The notes under the pieces are model-generated. The model ran no database searches. It had not been told where the DNA came from and was given only the letters and a program-made list of their open reading frames with translations. A DNA stretch of 40,410 bases from the IMG/VR virus record IMGVR_UViG_3300029985_000079, positions 1 through 40,410 of that record; one strand, written 5' to 3'. Below, one piece after another: positions 28,404 through 35,288 of the stretch; position 1 is the first letter of the stretch, and each line of letters begins with the position of its first letter. A program made the translations under genes and the position numbers. The stretch is from a virus.

Positions 28404-29393
28404 ATGCCGAAAATTACTAAGAAAGCTAAGGTGAAGGAAATCGAAAAGGTAGATGAAGTCAAACAATCTCCTACAGTTATCTATGTGGCAGATAGAGACT
28501 TGTTAGGAAAACTTGCTTCTACAGATTTAGTAAACATTTCGAAAAGTTTTAACGTAAAGATTGATACAAAGGGCGAAAGATTTACTATCACATCTAATGA
28601 AATAAATGATTGTCGAAAAGCGGCTATAGTTTTAGAAAAGCTTTTTGATGCATTTGATAGAAACTTCGATATTCAAGATTCTGATATAGATGAATTGATA
28701 TCTTCGCTCTTACCAAAACCTTTAGCAGGAAGCAAATACAAAGGGATTTATAAGAACCATAAAGGCGAAGATTTCAGTCCTAGAACAGAAAATCAAGAAC
28801 TAGCTATTAAAATGATTAAGAATAAAACTATTTCTGTGTTGTATGGTCATGCAGGAACTGGAAAATCAAAGCTAAGTGTTTGCATGTCACTCAAAATGCT
28901 AGATGATGGTAGATACGATAAAATTATTGTAGTCCGTCCTATGATAACTGTTGGAAATGCTATTGGATATCTTCCTGGAAATTTAGACGAGAAATATGGT
29001 GTGTATGTTTCTCCAATTGCCGAAACCTTTTTGGAAATGCTTGGCGAACGTGGATATGAGCAAAAACTAAAAGAAAATAAAATCTTATACACTCCTGTTG
29101 GTTTCGTTCGAGGAGGAAATTTCGAAAATGCTTTCATAATAATTGATGAAGCACAGAATTTATCTAAGCATGAAATTCTAACTCTTTTAACTCGTATCTG
29201 TCACAATACTAAAGTTTGTATTACTGGAGATAGAAGCCAATCTGATATAAAATCTTCAAAACCAGAAAAATCCGGATTAGAATGCGTTGTAGAACTTTTG
29301 AAAGATGTGGATGATGTTGGTATGGTAAAATTCGGCCTTCAAGATATTCAAAGGCATAAGTTAGTCGGAGAAATAATTAGGGCGTTTGAGTAA
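28404..29393 (+). CDS. phoH: PhoH-like P-loop ATPase
   Basis: A 329-residue protein. After a Lys-rich start, an N-terminal domain (about 25-115) resembles the KH-like region of PhoH proteins. The ATPase core shows RTENQELAIKMI, Walker A GHAGTGKS (148-155), VRPMITVGNAIGYLPG, and Walker B IIIDEAQN (about 247-254) followed by KVCITGDRSQSD. PhoH proteins are RNA-associated ATPases found in bacteria and often in large phages; their role in infection is unsettled. GGAG lies before the ATG. The stop overlaps the next start (TAATG). Confidence 0.92.
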   Translation: MPKITKKAKVKEIEKVDEVKQSPTVIYVADRDLLGKLASTDLVNISKSFNVKIDTKGERFTITSNEINDCRKAAIVLEKLFDAFDRNFDIQDSDIDELISSLLPKPLAGSKYKGIYKNHKGEDFSPRTENQELAIKMIKNKTISVLYGHAGTGKSKLSVCMSLKMLDDGRYDKIIVVRPMITVGNAIGYLPGNLDEKYGVYVSPIAETFLEMLGERGYEQKLKENKILYTPVGFVRGGNFENAFIIIDEAQNLSKHEILTLLTRICHNTKVCITGDRSQSDIKSSKPEKSGLECVVELLKDVDDVGMVKFGLQDIQRHKLVGEIIRAFE

Positions 29394-30034
29394 TGATTAA
29401 GATATCTTCTTTAGATGAACCAACGCAAAATTTTTTAGATTATGTGGATTCTACTCTAAAGAAGTATCGTTTTACTTTAGTTCTTTCTATGGATGATTTA
29501 ACAGTAGGAAAAAATACTGTAGGAGGAACTTTTGACGAGATTGATAAGAAATTAGAAATATCAATCAAAGATGAAGGATGGCTAGAAGTATTAGTTCATG
29601 AGTTTAATCATTTTCTACAATATATACAACAAGAACCAATTTTTCTAAAACTTTCCGAAAGTGGCTCTAACATGTCTGAAGATTTGTGGTCATGGCTCGA
29701 CCACGAAATTGAATTACCCAAAAAAAGAATTTCGGAAATTATACAATCAATTATAGATATGGAATTAGATTGTGAAAGACGTTCCGTAAAAATGATTAAA
29801 GAATTTTCTCTTCCCATAGATATAAAAGAGTATGTTTTTGTTGCATATACTTATCTAAACTTTTATAATTATGTTAAAAAGCATCGGACATGGTTCAAAC
29901 AAAGTGTGGGGCTGTCAGATATAAAAGAACTTAGAAGCATGAAAAATATACATCTTCGAGGAAAGTTCAAAAGACTTCCGAAAGGGTTTGAAGAAATTTT
30001 TCGGAAATACTCTAAAAAGTCCTTGACAAGCTAG
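29393..30034 (+). CDS. Putative zinc metallopeptidase-like protein (HExxH)
   Basis: A 213-residue protein. It carries the zinc-binding helix VHEFNHFLQ (H69, E70, H73) and a later acidic helix MELDCERRS (about 122-130) that could provide the third ligand, as in gluzincin-type folds. The rest is helical and basic towards the C-terminus (KNIHLRGKFKRLPKGFEE). No signal peptide or membrane segment is seen, so it is cytoplasmic. The substrate is unknown. The early promoter of the ligase gene lies across its last codons. Confidence 0.65.
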   Translation: MIKISSLDEPTQNFLDYVDSTLKKYRFTLVLSMDDLTVGKNTVGGTFDEIDKKLEISIKDEGWLEVLVHEFNHFLQYIQQEPIFLKLSESGSNMSEDLWSWLDHEIELPKKRISEIIQSIIDMELDCERRSVKMIKEFSLPIDIKEYVFVAYTYLNFYNYVKKHRTWFKQSVGLSDIKELRSMKNIHLRGKFKRLPKGFEEIFRKYSKKSLTS

Positions 30035-30051
30035 ATTAAATTTGTTATCTT
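30023..30051 (+). promoter_or_regulatory. Early sigma-70-type promoter (TTGACA-17-TATCTT)
   Basis: TTGACA at 30023-30028 and TATCTT at 30046-30051 with 17 bases between. The flanks CCTTGACAA and TTTGTTATCTT are shared with the promoter at 37533. It would drive the ligase, the miniprotein array and the methyltransferase. Confidence 0.85.
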
Positions 30052-30082
30052 GTTTTAGACCCCATTGAAAGGATAATTAAAA

Positions 30083-31903
30083 ATGTTACAAAAACTAGTA
30101 GAAGAAATTAAACAACTATCTCAAGAATATTATGATACGGGAACTTCGTCAGCTACTGATAAAGAATTTGACGAAAAGTTAGAACAAGTCCGGAAGCTAG
30201 ATCCTAATCATGGTATTTTAACTGAAGTCGGCCATGGTTACGTTTTGAAGGGAATTGATGAGAAGGAAAAAACTCAACATCCTATTCCAGTTGGTTCTAT
30301 TGAAATTAAGACAAAAGATATAAACGTTTTAAAAAAGTTTCTTAATGCCAATACTACACAATCTACAAAAATTGATGGAAATTCTATTTTAGCCACATAT
30401 AAAAATGGGCATCAATATAAAGTTGCGACCAGAGGAAAAGATAATATAGGAATAGACAGGACCGCGAAATTTGAGAAAAAGTTTCCGAAAACTGTTCCCG
30501 TAAAAGAAAACTTTGCTGTTCGAAGTGAGGCGGCGATTAAAAAAGTAAATTACACAATAGACAATGGATTCGATATTTCTAAATCTTCTAGGAATGCTGT
30601 AGCTGGTGCAATTTCTAGGCAAGATGATTGGGAGAATATTTTCAAATGGGTAGATGTTATTTCATATACATTTACAAATATAGATACTAAGGAAGACATA
30701 ACCGAAAAATATCCTTGGGAAACTTGGTTCAATGTAGAAAAACAAATTCCTGTAGATAATTTAATTTTTACTGATGTGAAAGCATTCAAGAAAAAATATA
30801 AAGACGATTATACATATGATGCTGACGGAGTAGTTTTCAAAACTGGCCCTGAATATCTCGCTTTCAAATTTGATGATGAAGTAGTAAATACAAAACTGCT
30901 GTCAGTCAAATGGAGCATAGGAAAAGACCAAAGATTAACTCCTGTAGCCATTCTAGAGCCGGTTCAATTAGCTGGAGCCACTATCTCTAAGGCAAGTCTA
31001 GGAAGCTATGCAAAGGCTTTAGAAAAGGATTGCTGGCCAGTTTTTGCAGACCATGTGGTAGAAATTTCTAGAGCCAATGAAATTATTCCTCATGTAGAGA
31101 GAACAATTTCGAAAAATCTTAATACAATATTTAAGCAAAGTTTTTCCGAAATTGTTCCTAAATGCCCTGTTTGTAATTCTAACGGAGAACAAAATGGAGA
31201 GCATATATTTTGTGTAAATCCTAGCTGTGAGAATTTAAACTCGTCAAGGCTTTATACATTTTCTTCATACTTTTATCCGGAAGGACTTTCCGAAAAGATT
31301 ATAGAAAAGTTTTTTGAAAGCGAAGAGATTTATACTGTATATGATTTGATAAAGTATAATAAAAAGTTTTCCGGAAACGTTTATGGACTAGGAGAAAGTC
31401 ATATAGAAAAGATTAACAAATTTTTAGAAAATATTTCCGGAACAGTTGATGTTAAGATCGTCTACAATACTTTTCTGAATAGTTGTGGTGAAAGGCTTGC
31501 TCAAAAGATTGTAGATTCTGGGTTCGATTTGATAGAGTTTTTCGAAGATGCTACAGAAATAAACAAATTGAACAATCTTTCAAATTTCAATTCAAACGTT
31601 ATTTCCGAAATGGTTGACAAAAAAGAATTGTTCTTCGAGTTCGTAAATTTAAAACAAATTAAACAGGAGAAAAAGATGTCAGTAAACGCAGGTAAATATG
31701 TAATCACTGGAGTAAGATTTCATGGAGACGATTTAGTAAAAGTTGAGGCCGCTGGTTGGTCAGAAGCAAGTTCGGTTTCTAAGAATACTCAAGTGCTCGT
31801 TGTTAAGGATCCTTCTACTACTTCTTCGAAAGCTACCAAGGCGAGAGAATTAGGAATTAAGATTCTTTCCGTAGAGGAGTTTCTGGAGTATATCTGTGCA
31901 TGA
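30083..31903 (+). CDS. NAD+-dependent DNA ligase
   Basis: A 606-residue LigA-type ligase. Adenylation domain: KIDG (K96 is the AMP-accepting Lys), VRSE, SSRNAVAGAISR and YDADGVVFK, with LLSVKW as the last nucleotidyltransferase motif. The OB-fold has LTPVAILEPVQLAGATISKA. A four-Cys zinc finger follows (CPVC...CVNPSC). Helix-hairpin-helix segments and a C-terminal BRCT domain (about 532-606) complete the order. It is shorter than bacterial LigA (about 670) and lacks an obvious full Ia domain with the NMN-binding tyrosines. The phage probably uses it in replication and repair. It is read from the early promoter at 30023. An internal start precedes the BRCT domain (see 31665). Confidence 0.92.
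   Translation: MLQKLVEEIKQLSQEYYDTGTSSATDKEFDEKLEQVRKLDPNHGILTEVGHGYVLKGIDEKEKTQHPIPVGSIEIKTKDINVLKKFLNANTTQSTKIDGNSILATYKNGHQYKVATRGKDNIGIDRTAKFEKKFPKTVPVKENFAVRSEAAIKKVNYTIDNGFDISKSSRNAVAGAISRQDDWENIFKWVDVISYTFTNIDTKEDITEKYPWETWFNVEKQIPVDNLIFTDVKAFKKKYKDDYTYDADGVVFKTGPEYLAFKFDDEVVNTKLLSVKWSIGKDQRLTPVAILEPVQLAGATISKASLGSYAKALEKDCWPVFADHVVEISRANEIIPHVERTISKNLNTIFKQSFSEIVPKCPVCNSNGEQNGEHIFCVNPSCENLNSSRLYTFSSYFYPEGLSEKIIEKFFESEEIYTVYDLIKYNKKFSGNVYGLGESHIEKINKFLENISGTVDVKIVYNTFLNSCGERLAQKIVDSGFDLIEFFEDATEINKLNNLSNFNSNVISEMVDKKELFFEFVNLKQIKQEKKMSVNAGKYVITGVRFHGDDLVKVEAAGWSEASSVSKNTQVLVVKDPSTTSSKATKARELGIKILSVEEFLEYICA
31665..31678 (+). promoter_or_regulatory. Internal ribosome site and ATG before the ligase BRCT domain
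   Basis: AGGAG at 31665-31669 followed by six bases and an in-frame ATG at 31676. Initiation here would make a separate 75-residue BRCT-only polypeptide ending with the ligase stop at 31903. The boundary matches the domain junction closely. Confidence 0.4.
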
Positions 31904-32063
31904 TTTTCGAGATTTCTTTTTAATAAATCCTAAAACCTTAAACTGGTGCTCTGGAAGAATTCCCTGTTTTGAAAAATGGTTTTTAGACTATCATTTATCA
32001 AATTGTATAATGACAGAAAGACCACCGACAAATTGGAAAGCTTTTTATGATAAAATATTCTAA
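31896..32063 (+). CDS. Array miniprotein A (55 aa)
   Basis: GTG start overlapping the ligase stop by eight bases, with GGAG about 10 bases upstream. The sequence begins HDFRDFFLINPKTLNW, and the core FEKWFLDYHLSN aligns with the DFKKxFLxxDxxN core of the downstream genes, ending NWKAFYDKIF. It is the first of ten consecutive overlapping small genes. No function is recognised. GTG and partial core make it somewhat less certain than members C to H. Confidence 0.5.
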   Translation: MHDFRDFFLINPKTLNWCSGRIPCFEKWFLDYHLSNCIMTERPPTNWKAFYDKIF

Positions 32064-32217
32064 TATTATAATTTGTGATAAAAAATTTGGATATGATTTA
32101 GGATTTGGTTCTGGTGCAGATTTTAAAAAATCTTTCTTAAAATATGAAACGAAAAATTTATTTTTGAAGAAAAATTATACGATTACTTTCTGGAAAGCTT
32201 TTTATGAAAACCTTTGA
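32047..32217 (+). CDS. Array miniprotein B (56 aa)
   Basis: Starts 17 bases before the stop of member A. The core is DFKKSFLKYETKN, followed by TFWKAFYENL, which matches the WKAFYDKIF end of member A. This shared ending suggests A and B are sister copies. The N-terminal part (YSNIIICDKKFGYDLGFG) is aromatic and Gly-rich. No known domain. Confidence 0.55.
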   Translation: MIKYSNIIICDKKFGYDLGFGSGADFKKSFLKYETKNLFLKKNYTITFWKAFYENL

Positions 32218-32404
32218 AACATTTTATAGATGGGATTTGGAAAATGGTTTCGAAACTTGGAATATAAAACTTTTACTAGACTTTAAGAAAATCTTTTTAG
32301 AATACGATGTTAAAAATTTTAATATAAAAAGTTATGTAGGTTTTAATAGAAAAAGTTATGTAGGATTTTTTGAAGAAATGTTAAAGGATTTCCATGATTC
32401 ATGA
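32204..32404 (+). CDS. Array miniprotein C (66 aa) with internal tandem duplication
   Basis: Overlaps member B by 14 bases, with GGAAAG upstream. It shows the full family plan: MKTFETFYRWD, then DFKKIFLEYDVKN, then a C-terminal FFEEMLKDF. A 24-bp tandem duplication inside the gene gives the repeated residues FNIKSYVG and FNRKSYVG. Its N-terminus is nearly identical to that of member H (MKTYETFVYWD), showing recent duplication within the array. Confidence 0.7.
   Translation: MKTFETFYRWDLENGFETWNIKLLLDFKKIFLEYDVKNFNIKSYVGFNRKSYVGFFEEMLKDFHDS
32317..32364 (+). repeat. 24-bp in-frame tandem duplication in member C
   Basis: Two adjacent 24-base units (32317-32340 and 32341-32364) differ at one base. 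Eight codons are duplicated and the reading frame is kept, lengthening the loop after the family core. Confidence 0.9.
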
Positions 32405-32591
32405 AAAATTTTCTGGATTTTATTTAGCATGTTCTTATGTCATTTTTACTTACGGATATGATACAAAAGCTCTTATTATGGGCCAAGATGAATTAGACTT
32501 TTTAGAAACATTTTTAGATAATGATTGTCAAAATAATTTTATAAAAGAAGTTTTCGGAAAGCCTTGGAACAAAATTTATGAACAATTTTGA
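32394..32591 (+). CDS. Array miniprotein D (65 aa)
   Basis: Overlaps member C by 11 bases with AAAGGA before the ATG. The N-terminal segment is longer and more hydrophobic (FYLACSYVIFTYGYD). The core is DFLETFLDNDCQNNFI, followed by KPWNKIYEQF. The match to the family core is clear. No membrane segment is long enough to be convincing. Confidence 0.65.
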   Translation: MIHEKFSGFYLACSYVIFTYGYDTKALIMGQDELDFLETFLDNDCQNNFIKEVFGKPWNKIYEQF

Positions 32592-32796
32592 ATATTTTAT
32601 GAAGATAGATTTAGAAAAACTTTGCAGAAATCCTCCTTATCATGCTGGATGTTTTGATTATGATTTCCCTGTAGACTTTGAGAAATATTTTCTGGAATCT
32701 GACAATAGAAATGACTTTATTATAAATTATTTTGTTCCGAGTTTTTATAAAAGAGTTTATAAAAGAGTTTATGAAAATATTAGAAAGAGTTTATGA
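32578..32796 (+). CDS. Array miniprotein E (72 aa) with 12-bp tandem repeat
   Basis: Overlaps member D by 14 bases. It begins NNFEYFMKIDLEK and has the core DFEKYFLESDNRNDFI, then a C-terminal helix with repeated KRVY KRVY from a perfect 12-bp duplication. It is the longest member, the extra length coming from this repeat and from a Cys/His-containing insert (YHAGCFDYD). Confidence 0.7.
   Translation: MNNFEYFMKIDLEKLCRNPPYHAGCFDYDFPVDFEKYFLESDNRNDFIINYFVPSFYKRVYKRVYENIRKSL
32746..32769 (+). repeat. 12-bp in-frame tandem duplication in member E
   Basis: Two perfect adjacent copies of a 12-base unit (TATAAAAGAGTT) duplicate four codons. A degenerate third copy (TATGAAAATATT) follows. Confidence 0.9.
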
Positions 32797-32993
32797 GAAA
32801 ACTTAAGAAAATTCAAAGAGTTAATGTTTATCGCATCATCCATTTCAATTGGCGGGATATTTTTAATTATACTTCTAAATTAGATTTTAAGGATTATTTT
32901 ATAAACAAAGATGTTTCAAATGATTTTTTTGTTGCAGGACATCATGCGAGTCTTACTGAATTCGAAAATATTTATAAAGAACTTTTCAAATGA
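32793..32993 (+). CDS. Array miniprotein F (66 aa)
   Basis: Coupled to member E by an ATGA overlap. It has a basic N-terminus (RKLKKIQRVNVYRI), an FNWRDIFNY segment, the core DFKDYFINKDVSNDFF and the ending EFENIYKELF. All family positions are present. Confidence 0.7.
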   Translation: MRKLKKIQRVNVYRIIHFNWRDIFNYTSKLDFKDYFINKDVSNDFFVAGHHASLTEFENIYKELFK

Positions 32994-33166
32994 TATACAA
33001 TACTAAAGGAATAAATGGCTGGAATATTTTTGAAAATGTGCATGTTGGTTGGGTTTGGTTAGATTTTGAAAAAGTTTTTATAGATTACGATGGTTATAAT
33101 TTTTATTTCAAATCTTTGGATTACTATTTTAAGAAAAGTTTGACGAAAGGTTGGTTGAATTTTTGA
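32990..33166 (+). CDS. Array miniprotein G (58 aa)
   Basis: Coupled to member F by ATGA. It carries GWNIFENVHVGWVW, then the core DFEKVFIDYDGYNFYF, and ends KKSLTKGWLNF. It is rich in Trp and Phe. The stop shares one base with the start of member H (TGATG). Confidence 0.65.
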   Translation: MIYNTKGINGWNIFENVHVGWVWLDFEKVFIDYDGYNFYFKSLDYYFKKSLTKGWLNF

Positions 33167-33351
33167 TGAAAACGTATGAAACTTTTGTTTATTGGGATGC
33201 AAAAAATCATTATGCGTTTTATAATAGCGATCCTAGTTCTTGTGCCGACCTTAAGAAATTTTATTTGAATAGAGATTTCTTAAACAGAATTATGAGAACT
33301 ATTAAAAACGAATATGAGTTTGGAAAGATTATTAAAGAAAGTTTAAGATGA
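33166..33351 (+). CDS. Array miniprotein H (61 aa)
   Basis: The ATG at 33166 is chosen over an in-frame ATG at 33151 because it gives the MKTYETFVYWD start seen in member C and a one-base overlap with member G. The core is DLKKFYLNRDFLN, the ending FGKIIKESL. A family member with a diverged core. Confidence 0.65.
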   Translation: MKTYETFVYWDAKNHYAFYNSDPSSCADLKKFYLNRDFLNRIMRTIKNEYEFGKIIKESLR

Positions 33352-33524
33352 TTCTATTGTTTGATAAAATTGAAAATAAATTTTTTGATATGAATCCAGG
33401 ATTAAATAGTTGTCGAAATATAGAGTCTGCATTTATTAATGATTGGTTTTATATATTCGCTGATAGTAATTTTAATATGATTTTAAGAAAACCTTCTAGG
33501 GAACTTTACAGGAAACTTTTATGA
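33348..33524 (+). CDS. Array miniprotein I (58 aa, diverged)
   Basis: Coupled to member H by ATGA. It has the N-terminal pattern LLFDKIENKFFDMN and a weak core IESAFINDWFYIF, ending SRELYRKLL. It is the most diverged of the full-length copies. Its status as a family member rests on length, position and the aromatic spacing. Confidence 0.5.
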   Translation: MILLFDKIENKFFDMNPGLNSCRNIESAFINDWFYIFADSNFNMILRKPSRELYRKLL

Positions 33525-33628
33525 ATTGGAATAGATCATATTTTTGGAATATTAAAAAAGATATCCATCATGCAACTATACAGGAGTATTTTATGAAATT
33601 ACTAAATACTAATAAAAGGAACAGATGA
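33521..33628 (+). CDS. Array miniprotein J (35 aa, truncated copy)
   Basis: ATGA-coupled to member I and to the methyltransferase start at 33625. It begins NWNRSYFWNIKKDIHHATIQ, then EYFMKLLN, like a copy lacking the second half. An ATG within it (33593, with AGGAG upstream) is a possible remnant start. It may be decaying or serve only as a translational link. Confidence 0.4.
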   Translation: MNWNRSYFWNIKKDIHHATIQEYFMKLLNTNKRNR

Positions 33629-34551
33629 TAAAAGAAAAATCAGAAAGAAACAAAACAATAGATTTTAATGAAAAAGATTTAGAAACATATTCTAATAAAT
33701 TGAATAAAATAACGAGCAACGAACCTGTCGAAAATGTTTTAAATAAAATTTTTAATAATGATTTATTTGAAGCGTTAGATTATTTTCCAGACAATTTCGT
33801 AGACCTTTTGATATTAGATCCGCCCTACAATTTATCTAAAAATTTTGGAGAAATAAATTTTAAAAAAACAACTAACGACAAATACTTAGAATATTTGGAT
33901 TCCTGGTTTAGTAAAATTATAAGATTGTTAAAACCAACAGCAACAATATATCTTTGTGGTGATTGGAAATGTTCTGTTCAGCAATATACAGTTTTAGAAA
34001 AATATGCGATAATAAGAAATAGGATTGTCTGGCAAAGAGAAAAGGGAAGAGGTGCTTCAAAAAATTGGAAAAATAGTTCCGAAGACATCCTATTTGCTAC
34101 AATGACTGACGAATATTATTTTGATGTAGATTCTATTAAAACCAAAAAGAAAGTAATTGCTCCGTATAAACAAGACGGCGTTGCAAAAGATTGGGTAGAA
34201 GACGGATCTGGAAAATTTAGAATGACGTTTCCTTCGAATTTTTTGGATGATATTACGGTTCCTTATTGGTCCATGCCGGAAAATACAATTCATCCTACCC
34301 AAAAGCCAGAAAAGCTAATAGCAAAACTAATTTTGGCAAGCTGCCCGGAAAATGGTGTAGTGTTTGATGTTTTTATGGGATCTGGAACAACTGCCGTCGT
34401 GTCTAAAAAATTGGGAAGAAATTTTTCTGGAATAGAGATTGACGAAAAGTATTGTGTGATTTCGGAAAAGCGTTTAGAAAAAGTCGAAGAAAACAAAAAT
34501 ATACAAGGTTACGTCAATGGTGTATTTTTAGAGAGAAATCAGAAGTCTTAA
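33625..34551 (+). CDS. DNA methyltransferase, beta class (N6-adenine type likely)
   Basis: A 308-residue protein. Motif IV DPPYN is at 65-69, then a target-recognition region. HPTQKPEKL (motif X region) and motif I DVFMGSGTT (248-256) come near the C-terminus. The order IV-TRD-X-I defines the beta class, which includes CcrM- and HinfI-like enzymes. DPPY favours adenine N6 as the target. It is the last gene of the chain that begins at the ligase promoter. A PD-(D/E)XK nuclease gene follows 40 bases later, so the pair is probably a type II restriction-modification system; a stand-alone anti-restriction methylase is the alternative. Confidence 0.9.
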   Translation: MIKEKSERNKTIDFNEKDLETYSNKLNKITSNEPVENVLNKIFNNDLFEALDYFPDNFVDLLILDPPYNLSKNFGEINFKKTTNDKYLEYLDSWFSKIIRLLKPTATIYLCGDWKCSVQQYTVLEKYAIIRNRIVWQREKGRGASKNWKNSSEDILFATMTDEYYFDVDSIKTKKKVIAPYKQDGVAKDWVEDGSGKFRMTFPSNFLDDITVPYWSMPENTIHPTQKPEKLIAKLILASCPENGVVFDVFMGSGTTAVVSKKLGRNFSGIEIDEKYCVISEKRLEKVEENKNIQGYVNGVFLERNQKS

Positions 34552-34563
34552 TTTTTTTTTGCT

Positions 34564-34571
34564 ATTAAATA
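34564..34571 (+). promoter_or_regulatory. Late-type box ATTAAATA before the nuclease gene
   Basis: ATTAAATA in the 40-base gap between methyltransferase and nuclease genes, 20 bases before the ATG at 34592. It has one substitution relative to TATAAATA. An A+T tract with ten T lies just upstream (34551-34560), without a hairpin before it. Confidence 0.4.
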
Positions 34572-34591
34572 TCACAACAGAAAGAATATAA

Positions 34592-35236
34592 ATGTCTAAA
34601 TTATATGACGCATCAGTTATAAAAACGATAGAAGAAAATACGAAAACTATTCTAAACGATAACAATGAAATAAAGGAAAAGTTGTCTAAAAATGATGTTC
34701 GTTCTATTGGAAAACTTTTTGAAGAAATTATTAAAAACAATCTTTTAGAAATATTTCCTACAGATTTAGTAAAAGAGACTAGATTTAAGAATAGTAGGAA
34801 ATCAATGGCAGACTTCACTGTTGTCGATTGTGATAATTTTATTCATATTATAGATGTAAAGTCTCACAGATTAGATACGAAATTTAATATGCCTAATCTG
34901 ACTTCCGTAGAAAAATTAAAAGAATTGTATAAAACTAATAATAATTATTTTTCTATTTTACTGGTTAAATATACCATAGATAAAAATATATTTGTTGTAA
35001 GTGATGTTATTTTTACTCCTGTAGAAAACATAGAATTTGATTGTTTAACTATAGGCGCGTTAGGAAAAGGCCAGATTCAATTAAGAAATTCTAATAGAGT
35101 TTGTTTAAATTTTCAAGTTACTCGCCAGCAATTTTTGAAATCCTTATATACAAAATTGATGGGTTATTATGATAAACAAATTAACAAATCTCAGAAATCA
35201 AAAATAGAATGTAAAAATTTTCTAAAGACGTTTTAG
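34592..35236 (+). CDS. Putative type II restriction endonuclease, PD-(D/E)XK fold
   Basis: A 214-residue protein. A helix IGKLFEEIIKNNLLEIF precedes the nuclease core. ADFTV with D74 and HIIDVKSH with D88 and K90 form the D...DxK active site. It continues FNMPNLTSVEKLKELY, a pattern I associate with type II restriction enzymes that read DVK-T/S then NMPNL. A strand follows (NYFSILLVKYTID), then FQVTRQQFLKSLYTKL. Placement directly after a methyltransferase strongly supports restriction function. The cut site cannot be read from the sequence. Confidence 0.7.
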   Translation: MSKLYDASVIKTIEENTKTILNDNNEIKEKLSKNDVRSIGKLFEEIIKNNLLEIFPTDLVKETRFKNSRKSMADFTVVDCDNFIHIIDVKSHRLDTKFNMPNLTSVEKLKELYKTNNNYFSILLVKYTIDKNIFVVSDVIFTPVENIEFDCLTIGALGKGQIQLRNSNRVCLNFQVTRQQFLKSLYTKLMGYYDKQINKSQKSKIECKNFLKTF

Positions 35237-35262
35237 GAAATAGTTTTTAAAATCTTTGTGAT

Positions 35263-35270
35263 TATAAATA
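35263..35270 (+). promoter_or_regulatory. T4-type late promoter box TATAAATA
   Basis: Exact TATAAATA followed by ATTCT, identical over 13 bases to the box at 9056. It lies 18 bases before the ATG at 35289, with AAGAGG as ribosome site. Confidence 0.65.
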
Positions 35271-35288
35271 ATTCTAAAAGAGGCTAAC

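Noticed and set aside
34551-34560. Ten-T run after the methyltransferase as an intrinsic terminator
   Set aside because: No stable G/C-containing hairpin precedes it, so termination is not supported by sequence alone.
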